Assembly: GCA_002436185.1 (NCBI GenBank)
Contig: DJKX01000015.1
Span: forward strand, 1 to 35,992
Source: Fidelibacterota bacterium UBA6531
GTDB taxonomy: Bacteria > Fidelibacterota > Marinisomatia > Marinisomatales > TCS55
Length of the DNA: 35,992 nucleotides
Reading direction: 5' to 3'
Both the position numbers and the translations under genes were made by a program. Shown in pieces: positions 9,432 through 16,214 of the stretch. The notes under the pieces were generated by a model. The model was not told where the DNA came from. It saw only the letters and a program-made list of their open reading frames with translations, and ran no database searches. Positions within the stretch are counted from its first letter, which is position 1, and every line of letters starts with the position of its first letter.

Positions 9432-9788
9432 CTAATTGAAAATGGATCTTAAAAACAACGCTTCACATATGTGAAGCGTTACAAAATAGCTTACAAAACT
9501 AATAACAAAAGGCAATGGATTAAAAGTGTAAAAAGTAAAAATGTATATAAAATACAGAGCATAGAATATCATTTTTCCAGCAAATGATTGTATCAAAACG
9601 TTGGTTACGTTTCCCGGATTCTTTTTATTTTTTTCGGAGAGAACTAATATTGATATAATACCTACAATTAATGGTGCTATCATTCCCAGAAAAATTTCTT
9701 TGGCAAATTGTTCCAATCCACCAACAATCAATCCCCACGTTCCTATACAAAACACACTTATATATATTAAAAATTGAACTGTAGGCAC
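9432..9788 (-). CDS. AtpI/UncI-like four-helix membrane protein
   Basis: A 118-residue protein with four predicted membrane segments, about 5-23, 30-50, 67-87 and 90-110. Position directly before atpB, between an AtpZ-like gene and the structural subunits, is where AtpI (an assembly factor for the c ring) is found; sequence similarity to AtpI is weak and the call leans on topology and location. It uses a GTG start one base after the AtpZ-like stop, so it is probably translationally coupled. A perfect 24-base palindrome lies inside its 3' coding end. Confidence 0.6.
   Translation of the reverse strand: MPTVQFLIYISVFCIGTWGLIVGGLEQFAKEIFLGMIAPLIVGIISILVLSEKNKKNPGNVTNVLIQSFAGKMIFYALYFIYIFTFYTFNPLPFVISFVSYFVTLHICEALFLRSIFN
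9451..9480 (-). terminator. Terminator-like hairpin between atpI-like gene and atpB (possible attenuator)
   Basis: Positions 9457-9480 are a perfect palindrome (AACGCTTCAC-ATAT-GTGAAGCGTT as a hairpin). On the minus strand the stem is followed by G and five U (9451-9456). It lies in the last codons of the atpI-like gene, about 40 bases before the atpB start, and could reduce read-through or protect the 5' end of the downstream mRNA. Confidence 0.5.
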
Positions 9789-9789
9789 G

Positions 9790-10032
9790 TTATTTTCGCC
9801 AAACCGTTTTTGCTAATTCATAAAAGCCAGTAAAAAGACCCATTAAAAAACCAATCAGCATCAACCACGGTTTTGTACCCAGCCAATTATCTAAAAAATA
9901 CCCCAAAAAACCCATAATCAATACACCTCCAATGAGTGTATATGATGCTGAAGCAGCGGGGCTTGAATCTTTAATTATTTTTTGTAAATACTGAAATGAG
10001 CGAGCTAAATAATCGTCATTGTTTTCATTCAT
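9790..10032 (-). CDS. AtpZ-like protein (F0F1 ATPase gene1 family)
   Basis: An 80-residue protein with a polar N terminus and two membrane helices (about 27-46 and 51-70) separated by DNWLGTKPW. This G-x-x-L-D-x-W-x-G-T-x-P pattern is typical of AtpZ (ATPase gene1), a partner of AtpI in ATP synthase assembly or magnesium supply. An upstream in-frame Met at 10152 would place 40 extra codons inside the bactofilin gene; the start at 10032 (MNENND) is preferred because it gives the family's length and overlaps the bactofilin stop by eight bases, suggesting translational coupling. Confidence 0.8.
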   Translation of the reverse strand: MNENNDDYLARSFQYLQKIIKDSSPAASASYTLIGGVLIMGFLGYFLDNWLGTKPWLMLIGFLMGLFTGFYELAKTVWRK

Positions 10033-10441
10033 CGTATTCTGACGAATCTTCTGATGTTGATGGCCCCCCCCCCTCAATTTCTTGGGAATCATCATTAAGT
10101 GTTTCGTTGCCAAGAATAATACACTGGCCTTGAAATTGGGCACCTTCTTCAATAATGAGTGATTTATAAGTCAAATTGCCATTTAATACTGACGATTCGC
10201 CGAGAACAACCCTGTCTTCGACAACAACATTCCCTTCTACACTGCCGCCAATATGAATATCACTGCTAACAATGTTGCCATGAACTTTACCTGTTCTTGA
10301 AACACGAACAGCTCCTTGTGTTTGAATATTACCGTAGACTATTCCATAAACAATAATGCCTTCTTCCAGTTTAATATCACCTTGGAAGACAGCATCCTGT
10401 CCTACCATACTATTCATGTTCTGAAAATTTATTTTAGTCAT
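10025..10441 (-). CDS. Bactofilin (polymer-forming cytoskeletal protein)
   Basis: A 138-residue protein with a central right-handed beta-helix domain, seen as repeated short strands (VFQGDIKLEEGIIVYGIVYG, then VHGNIVSSDIHIGGSVEGNV) with regular glycines every five to six residues. Bactofilins polymerise without nucleotide and position cell-wall enzymes; the adjacent M23 peptidase is a frequent partner. The acidic C-terminal tail begins right after three glycines encoded by ten consecutive G. The ATG at 10441 is preferred over a TTG at 10450. The start overlaps the M23 gene by eight bases. Confidence 0.9.
   Translation of the reverse strand: MTKINFQNMNSMVGQDAVFQGDIKLEEGIIVYGIVYGNIQTQGAVRVSRTGKVHGNIVSSDIHIGGSVEGNVVVEDRVVLGESSVLNGNLTYKSLIIEEGAQFQGQCIILGNETLNDDSQEIEGGGPSTSEDSSEYDE
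10064..10073 (-). repeat. Homopolymer tract of ten G (minus strand) in the bactofilin gene
   Basis: Ten consecutive C on the plus strand encode the GGG of the bactofilin tail (reading frame GAG GGG GGG GGG). Loss of one G would put the reading frame into the AtpZ-like frame, which is open from here through 9790. Confidence 0.95.
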
Positions 10442-11204
10442 TTTTTTCAATGCTTATATCTCTTTCCTTATATTCCGGAAAGAACACCAATGGATCAATT
10501 GCATCGCTGTCTTTCCAGATTTCAAAGTGCAAATGCGGACCGGAAGATATACCTGTACTACCTGCCAAGGCAATAACATCTCCTCTTTTTACAAGACCGT
10601 GATTCTCAAATAAATTTAATTGGTTATGACCATAATGTGTAAAATAATCATCGCCATGATAGATGATAATTAAATTCCCCAAATCATAGGTCCAACCTGA
10701 AAATATCACCCTTCCTCCGGCTGAAGCCAAAACGGGCTCCCCTTCTTGAACAGCAATATCTATTCCATAATGGTTCTTTTGCCAAAAATGAGATTTATCC
10801 AACATTCGTTGAGTCAAGAATCCATCAACAGGTGCTTGAGATGGTATATTTTCAATATAAGAAATGACAAAGGAGCTCGTTTTTTCAATCGATGAAGATT
10901 GTTTATCATCATTTACAATACTCAAATTGCTACGGATTATTTCTTCCATTTGTCCCAAGCGATTTAGATCACGATAAAGTTCCATGACATGAGTGCGTTC
11001 AGCAACCATTTTTTCAAATTGTTGATTTTTTTTACTGAATTCATCAATTTGAGGAATATAGTATATTAAAACTCCCCCAATACTTATGATTATTAAAGCA
11101 ATGAAAAATAATAATGCATGCAGCCAGAATCGGCTAATGGAGAAACGCTTTTGAGTGTCCACATTATCTGAAACAATATGAATTGTATAACGATTAGATT
11201 TCAT
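10434..11204 (-). CDS. Membrane-anchored M23 (LytM) peptidoglycan endopeptidase
   Basis: A 256-residue protein with a cytoplasmic N terminus, one membrane helix (about 28-50), a short predicted coiled coil (about 54-95) and a C-terminal LytM domain. The zinc and catalytic residues are intact: HYGID (H145, D149), the histidine of FTHYGH (H190) and HLHFE (H224, H226). It probably cleaves peptide cross-links in the periplasm, or it regulates wall enzymes. It sits between parB (eight-base gap) and the bactofilin gene (overlap), an arrangement in which bactofilin recruits the M23 enzyme to shape the cell. Confidence 0.9.
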   Translation of the reverse strand: MKSNRYTIHIVSDNVDTQKRFSISRFWLHALLFFIALIIISIGGVLIYYIPQIDEFSKKNQQFEKMVAERTHVMELYRDLNRLGQMEEIIRSNLSIVNDDKQSSSIEKTSSFVISYIENIPSQAPVDGFLTQRMLDKSHFWQKNHYGIDIAVQEGEPVLASAGGRVIFSGWTYDLGNLIIIYHGDDYFTHYGHNQLNLFENHGLVKRGDVIALAGSTGISSGPHLHFEIWKDSDAIDPLVFFPEYKERDISIEKND

Positions 11205-11212
11205 GGCGTAAA

Positions 11213-12082
11213 TTATTTTATAGTTCGCAGGAGGTCCATGACGCGTTCAAAATCGTCATTAGAAAAATATTGAATTTCAATTGTCCCTTCATCACCTTTA
11301 TAACTTATGCGGACTTTAGTGCCAAGCAGTGTAATTAATTCATTTTCAAGAGATCTTACAGCAGCGATTGATTTGCGTATTTTCTTTTTCTTGGGTTTTG
11401 GCTTTGGAGTAGATTTTCCTTTTACAATATCTTCTGCCGCACGCACACTTAATTGTTCATTCAGAATACGCTGCCATAATTTTTTTTGAGTGGCTTGTGT
11501 TTTCATGACTAACACCGCCCTGCCGTGACCAGCACTGATTTCACCTTTGCGAATACTGGCTTTAATTTCCGCCGGCAAATTCAACAAGCGTAATGAATTT
11601 GAAATAGTAACCCGTTTTTTACCCACTGCTTTAGCAATCGCACTATGATTCAAATTAAATTCATTTTGCAAAACGTCGAACGCTTCTGCTTCCTCAATGG
11701 CATTCAAGTTTTCTCTTTGGATATTTTCTATGAGAGCCATTTCCATTAATTCGGCATCATCTGTTACATTAATGATATATACAGGAATCTTTTTCAATCC
11801 GGCTAGTCTGGCTGCCCGCCAACGTCTTTCCCCGGCAACTAGCATAAAGCCCTTATCCACTTCCTGAACGGTAATGGGTGTAATGACACCTTTTTCTTTT
11901 ATAGATGCTACCAAGTCTTCCAAGCTTGATTTATCCAACCCGTCTTTTCGGGGCTGGTTCGGATTGGCTTTAATCCTGGACAATAAAATATCAGTTATAC
12001 CTACCGGAGACGCTGCTGCTTGTGTTTCTTCATAAGGCCGAATAAGTGCTTCTAAACCTTTACCTAATCTTTTAGTTACCAC
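11213..12082 (-). CDS. parB: Chromosome partitioning protein ParB/Spo0J
   Basis: A 289-residue CTPase and DNA-binding protein for origin segregation. In order: an N-terminal ParA-interacting segment (KRLGKGLEALIRP), the ParB/Srx domain with GERRWRAARLAGL (about 81-93), a helix-turn-helix (HSAIAKAVGKKRVTISNSLRLL), a lysine-rich linker and a C-terminal dimerisation domain. It uses a GTG start within the 3' end of parA (11-base overlap). I could not find a consensus parS site in the window. Confidence 0.95.
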   Translation of the reverse strand: MVTKRLGKGLEALIRPYEETQAAASPVGITDILLSRIKANPNQPRKDGLDKSSLEDLVASIKEKGVITPITVQEVDKGFMLVAGERRWRAARLAGLKKIPVYIINVTDDAELMEMALIENIQRENLNAIEEAEAFDVLQNEFNLNHSAIAKAVGKKRVTISNSLRLLNLPAEIKASIRKGEISAGHGRAVLVMKTQATQKKLWQRILNEQLSVRAAEDIVKGKSTPKPKPKKKKIRKSIAAVRSLENELITLLGTKVRISYKGDEGTIEIQYFSNDDFERVMDLLRTIK

Positions 12083-12839
12083 TATCTAATAACTCCTCTA
12101 CTAAATCCATATAATCTCTCGCTCCCACAGAATTGGCATCATATAATAACGCTGGTTTACCAAAACTGGGTGCTTCGCCGAGGCGAACGTTACGATGAAT
12201 GATTGTCTTGAACAATTTATCTCCGAAATAGCTTTTAATTTCATCTGCGACCTGTTTCGATAAATTCAACCTGCTGTCAAACATGGTGAGAAGTACACCT
12301 TCAATTTTAAGTTTTTTATTCAAGTTACTCTGGACCAGCCTGATGGTATTCAAAAGCTGGCCTAATCCTTCCAATGCATAATATTCAGCTTGAATGGGAA
12401 TTATAATCGAATGAGCAGTTGTCAGGGCATTCACAGTTAGCAAGCCTAAAGATGGCGGACAATCGATCAAAATAAATTTGTATTTCCGTTTTAATGATTC
12501 CAAAGCCTTCTGCAAATGAAATTCTCTGGCCATGAGACTTACAAGTTCAACTTCCGCACCCACCAAATCGCTGTTTGATGTAATAACATCTAAATGACTG
12601 AATTGAGTATTGATAATGGCGTCTTTGATTGCAGTACCGCGAATCAAAACATCATAAATCGTGTTAACATCTTCACCGTTCATTAAGCTGGAAACGCCTG
12701 TAGTGGCATTGGCTTGGGGATCTAAATCGATGAGTAATGTTTTTTCTTCTGACACTGCAAGGCTTACAGCAATGTTAACTGCTGATGTCGTTTTACCGAC
12801 GCCACCTTTCTGGTTTGTGAGTGCTATTATGCGTGACAT
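12072..12839 (-). CDS. parA: Chromosome partitioning ATPase ParA/Soj
   Basis: A 255-residue Walker-type ATPase that moves ParB-bound origins over the nucleoid. The deviant Walker A motif KGGVGKTT is at 11-18, Walker B FILIDCPPSLG at about 122-132. There is no N-terminal helix-turn-helix extension, as expected for chromosomal Soj. It is the first gene of the leftward block that continues through ATP synthase, and faces tdh across a 130-base divergent intergenic region. Confidence 0.97.
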   Translation of the reverse strand: MSRIIALTNQKGGVGKTTSAVNIAVSLAVSEEKTLLIDLDPQANATTGVSSLMNGEDVNTIYDVLIRGTAIKDAIINTQFSHLDVITSNSDLVGAEVELVSLMAREFHLQKALESLKRKYKFILIDCPPSLGLLTVNALTTAHSIIIPIQAEYYALEGLGQLLNTIRLVQSNLNKKLKIEGVLLTMFDSRLNLSKQVADEIKSYFGDKLFKTIIHRNVRLGEAPSFGKPALLYDANSVGARDYMDLVEELLDSGN

Positions 12840-12969
12840 ATCTGGGTTTTATGGAATTTGTAACATTAAATAAACTGTCGAATTTAGGTGTCGGTTTAAA
12901 TTGAAACAAGAGAGGTAATAAATCAATGGTTGAAATTGTTAAATTCCATACTAGTTTATTAGTATTATC

Positions 12970-13995
12970 ATGAAAGCAATCTGCAAATCAAAACCTGAAC
13001 CCGGCTTATGGTTAAACGATGTTCCCAAACCGGATGTCGCAACGAACGATGTATTAATTAAAATCACCAAAACAGCCATTTGTGGTACGGATCTCCATAT
13101 TTATCATTGGGATGAATGGTCACAGTCCACCATTAAACCGCCACTGGTTATCGGCCATGAATTTGTCGGAATCGTCGAAGATATCGGTCCCGGTGTCACC
13201 CATTATAAAGCAGGCGATGTGGTTTCTGGGGAAGGACATATTACCTGTGGTTATTGCCGTAATTGCCGTGCCGGACAGCGCCATTTGTGCAATGAAACGA
13301 TTGGTATTGGAATTCATCGCGACGGCGCTTTTGCTGAATACATGACACTTCCAGAAGGAAATGTTTGGCCAATTCACAAAGATATAGATACAGATATTGC
13401 TTCTTTTTTCGATCCTCTTGGCAACGCGATCCATTGCGCATTAAGCTTCGGCATGGTTGCGGAAGATGTTCTCATTACCGGCGCCGGTCCCATTGGTTGC
13501 ATGTCTGCCGCTATCTGCAAAAAAATTGGTGCACGTAATGTAGTTGTAACAGATGTTAATGATTATCGATTGGACTTGGCCGATAAAATGGGCGCTGATC
13601 GGATTATTAATGTTCAAAATGAAAAAATTGTAGATTGTTTTGACGAATTAAAAATTGCTAACGGCTTTGATATCGGGCTGGAAATGTCAGGTAATCCAAA
13701 AGCCTTGCAAGACATGATTAACACAATGTATCACGGTGGTAAAATAGCTTTATTAGGAATCCTACCTAACGAAACTCAAGTCAATTGGGACGAAATCATT
13801 TTTAAAGGGTTACATATCAAAGGTATATACGGCCGTGAAATGTTTGAAACATGGTATAAAATGACACAATTGATTCGAGGTGGTTTGGATGTTTCCCCCA
13901 TCATTACTCATAAATTCAAAGCAGAGGATTTTCAAAACGCATTTGATATAATCGAATCCGGGCAATGTGGCAAGGTGATTTTGGAATGGGATTAA
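12970..13995 (+). CDS. tdh: L-threonine 3-dehydrogenase
   Basis: A 341-residue zinc-dependent, NAD-dependent alcohol dehydrogenase family enzyme that oxidises threonine to 2-amino-3-ketobutyrate. Catalytic-zinc residues C38, H63 and E64 (CGTDLH, GHEF) and the four structural-zinc cysteines C93, C96, C99 and C107 match the E. coli enzyme's positions exactly. The NAD Rossmann motif GAGPIG follows at about 171. It lies directly upstream of kbl, whose product consumes the unstable ketobutyrate, forming the standard two-gene threonine degradation operon. Confidence 0.97.
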   Translation: MKAICKSKPEPGLWLNDVPKPDVATNDVLIKITKTAICGTDLHIYHWDEWSQSTIKPPLVIGHEFVGIVEDIGPGVTHYKAGDVVSGEGHITCGYCRNCRAGQRHLCNETIGIGIHRDGAFAEYMTLPEGNVWPIHKDIDTDIASFFDPLGNAIHCALSFGMVAEDVLITGAGPIGCMSAAICKKIGARNVVVTDVNDYRLDLADKMGADRIINVQNEKIVDCFDELKIANGFDIGLEMSGNPKALQDMINTMYHGGKIALLGILPNETQVNWDEIIFKGLHIKGIYGREMFETWYKMTQLIRGGLDVSPIITHKFKAEDFQNAFDIIESGQCGKVILEWD

Positions 13996-14015
13996 CAAGT
14001 GCATGGGTGATTGGA

Positions 14016-14052
14016 TAATTCTACCAAACCTTTCAAAGGTTTGGTAGAATTA
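14016..14052 (+). promoter_or_regulatory. Perfect 18-base inverted repeat covering the kbl ribosome-binding region
   Basis: Left arm TAATTCTACCAAACCTTT (14016-14033), one base, then its exact reverse complement (14035-14052), ending three bases before the kbl ATG. In RNA this is a 17-base-pair hairpin with a three-base loop, without a U tract on either strand, so it is not a usual intrinsic terminator. It could block kbl translation or be an operator dyad. Confidence 0.7.
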
Positions 14053-14055
14053 AAT

Positions 14056-15240
14056 ATGAATAGATCAAAACAGATATATACCGACACCTTATCACAGATC
14101 AAGTCTGAAGGACTTTATAAAAAAGAACGCACTATTATCACGCCCCAAGGTGTAATTATAAATACGAAAGAAGGCGGTGAGGTCCTCAATTTTTGCGCCA
14201 ACAACTATTTGGGTTTATCAAATAATCCAGATATAAAAGCCGCAGCCATTAAGGCATTAGACGAGCATGGTTTCGGCATGTCTTCTGTGCGGTTTATTTG
14301 TGGAACACAGGATATTCACAAGGAATTGGAAAGAAAAATATCAGACTTTTTCGGTTCGGATGATACCATATTATACACCTCCTGTTTTGATGCCAACGGA
14401 GGATTATTCGAGACACTTCTTGGGCCTGATGATGCCATTATTTCCGATGCATTGAACCACGCCTCCATAATTGATGGAGTTCGACTTTGCAAAGCACAAC
14501 GCTATCGTTATACCAATAGTGATATGGCTGAACTTGAAAAGAGATTGGTTGAAGCCAAAGATGCCAGAATCAAAATGATTGCCACCGATGGTGTTTTTTC
14601 CATGGATGGCTTCATAGCAAAATTAGATGACATTACGAGTTTAGCTGAAAAATATGATGCCATGGTCATGGTAGATGACTCCCACGCCACCGGCTTTGTA
14701 GGGAAGACAGGACGGGGTTCTGCTGAATACAACAATGTTATGAATAAAATAGACGTTTGGACGTCCACGTTAGGAAAAGCATTGGGTGGTGCTTCTGGAG
14801 GATTTACCACCGGACGACAGGAAATTATCGACATGCTCCGTCAGCGATCCCGTCCCTATCTTTTCTCCAATACATTGGCGCCGGCTATTGTTGCAGCAGG
14901 AATTAAAGTGTTTGATATATTATCCAAATCAACTGAATTACGGGACAAATTGGAAAAAAATACTATTTACTTCCGGGAAAAAATGAATTCTGCCGGTTTT
15001 GACATAAAAAAAGGTGATCACCCCATTGTGCCCATCATGCTTTATGATGCGAACCTCGCTCAAAAAATGGCAGCATCTTTATTGGAAGAAGGAATTTATG
15101 TCATCGGCTTTTTCTTTCCCGTTGTTCCCAAAAGTGAAGCGCGGATTCGAGTGCAGATTTCTGCAGCAATGGAAAAAGAGCATTTGGATCGGTCCTTAGA
15201 GGCGTTTTCTTCAGTAGGAAAAAATCTTAACATTATTTAA
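14056..15240 (+). CDS. kbl: Glycine C-acetyltransferase (2-amino-3-ketobutyrate CoA ligase)
   Basis: A PLP enzyme (394 residues from this start) that converts 2-amino-3-ketobutyrate and CoA into glycine and acetyl-CoA. The family signatures NFCANNYLGL, SVRFICGTQD, DALNHASIIDG, VMVDDSHATGF and the PLP-lysine segment TLGKALGGASGG are all present. A TTG at 14011 would add 15 residues encoded by the inverted repeat; the ATG at 14056 gives the family's normal N terminus and length, so I chose it. The 60-base gap after tdh contains the hairpin. Confidence 0.96.
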   Translation: MNRSKQIYTDTLSQIKSEGLYKKERTIITPQGVIINTKEGGEVLNFCANNYLGLSNNPDIKAAAIKALDEHGFGMSSVRFICGTQDIHKELERKISDFFGSDDTILYTSCFDANGGLFETLLGPDDAIISDALNHASIIDGVRLCKAQRYRYTNSDMAELEKRLVEAKDARIKMIATDGVFSMDGFIAKLDDITSLAEKYDAMVMVDDSHATGFVGKTGRGSAEYNNVMNKIDVWTSTLGKALGGASGGFTTGRQEIIDMLRQRSRPYLFSNTLAPAIVAAGIKVFDILSKSTELRDKLEKNTIYFREKMNSAGFDIKKGDHPIVPIMLYDANLAQKMAASLLEEGIYVIGFFFPVVPKSEARIRVQISAAMEKEHLDRSLEAFSSVGKNLNII

Positions 15241-15280
15241 TATATTTTTAATTTCTCTTCATTCTAAACTTTAAATAATA

Positions 15281-16087
15281 ATGAATCCCTTCCCCAAACC
15301 CCGTCAACACGGTGCCTGGGCAATGTTTCTTATTCCGGCTGTCATGGCTGCCAGCCTTGTAGGTGAATGGAATTGGGCAGCCTTGTTTTTAATTGTTTCA
15401 TTTATATTGATTTTTCTTTCTTATGAGCCGGCAGTTCGCGTTGTTCGCAGGTGGAAAAACAGGCGTATTCTTGCTAAAGAACAATTGCGTTGGATAATCC
15501 GTTTTGCCGGTGCCGGAGCGCTAATAGCTGTAATAGTATTCATTCGATACGGACAATGGGATGCCCTCTTTTTTGGCTGCGTTGTCGCATTAACGATGAT
15601 TCTTCATTTATGGTTAACAGTGAATAAACAGAATATGTCCATTCCCGGAGAACTTGTGGGCGTTTTTGGTTTAACATCCTCAGCGCCTGTCATTTATTTA
15701 TTTCTTCATCAAAGTATGGATGCCAGAGGCTGGATTCTATGGTTGATCAACTTCCTTTATTTTGCAGGAAGTATATATTATATCAAATTGAAATTGCGAA
15801 TTCAACCTCAGTTTTCTCAACCATCCAATCAAATCAAAATAAAAAAAGCAACACCTTTGCTCGTGTATAATATGATTTTAATTTTGTTTTTATGGATTAC
15901 CATATGGATACGGAACTATACCTGGCTTTTTCTTCTGGCGTTTGGTCCCTATATCATAAAATCAATTATAGGAATTTTTACATGGAAAACTAAAGCAGCG
16001 CTCAATCCGAAACAGACGGGTTTTGTTGAATTATTTCATGCAATTTTCTTTTTAATAATCAATATCCTTGCTTTCAACATTCACTAA
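15281..16087 (+). CDS. YwiC-like multi-pass membrane protein
   Basis: A 268-residue integral membrane protein with about eight hydrophobic segments. The N-terminal signature PFPKPRQHGAWAMFLIPA is typical of the YwiC family, whose function is unknown. Basic loops (RRWKNRRILAKEQLRW) alternate with membrane helices. It starts 40 bases after kbl and may be the last gene of that transcript; nothing in the sequence links it to threonine metabolism. Confidence 0.8.
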   Translation: MNPFPKPRQHGAWAMFLIPAVMAASLVGEWNWAALFLIVSFILIFLSYEPAVRVVRRWKNRRILAKEQLRWIIRFAGAGALIAVIVFIRYGQWDALFFGCVVALTMILHLWLTVNKQNMSIPGELVGVFGLTSSAPVIYLFLHQSMDARGWILWLINFLYFAGSIYYIKLKLRIQPQFSQPSNQIKIKKATPLLVYNMILILFLWITIWIRNYTWLFLLAFGPYIIKSIIGIFTWKTKAALNPKQTGFVELFHAIFFLIINILAFNIH

Positions 16088-16147
16088 TAATCTCTCTCGT
16101 TTTTTTAATCATTAAAAAGATTATTTTTTATAATTCGAGTAAAAGGT

Positions 16148-16177
16148 TTGACACCTCTTTTACATGCTCGGTATATT
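16148..16177 (+). promoter_or_regulatory. Sigma-70-type promoter candidate upstream of secD, inside a dyad
   Basis: TTGACA (16148-16153), an 18-base spacer and TATATT (16172-16177) lie 38 bases before the secD start. The -35 box is bracketed by an inverted repeat GTAAAAG (16139-16145) and CTTTTAC (16157-16163), which could be an operator. Confidence 0.5.
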
Positions 16178-16214
16178 CCCGGGCTTTTTTCGCAACTAAA
16201 ATATTATTTAATCC

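Noticed and set aside
12840..12969. Possible parS site near parAB
   Set aside because: The divergent region and the rest of the window were scanned by eye for TGTTNCACGTGAAACA-like sites; the only CACGTG noticed (about 1356, in aspS) has unrelated flanks.
14011..14055. N-terminal extension of Kbl from TTG at 14011
   Set aside because: The added residues are encoded by the inverted repeat and are absent from the family; ATG at 14056 gives the normal length.
16102..16118. AT-only palindrome before secD (TTTTTAAT-C-ATTAAAAA) as a terminator for the YwiC-like gene
   Set aside because: The stem has no GC pairs and would be too weak; kept only as AT-rich spacer.
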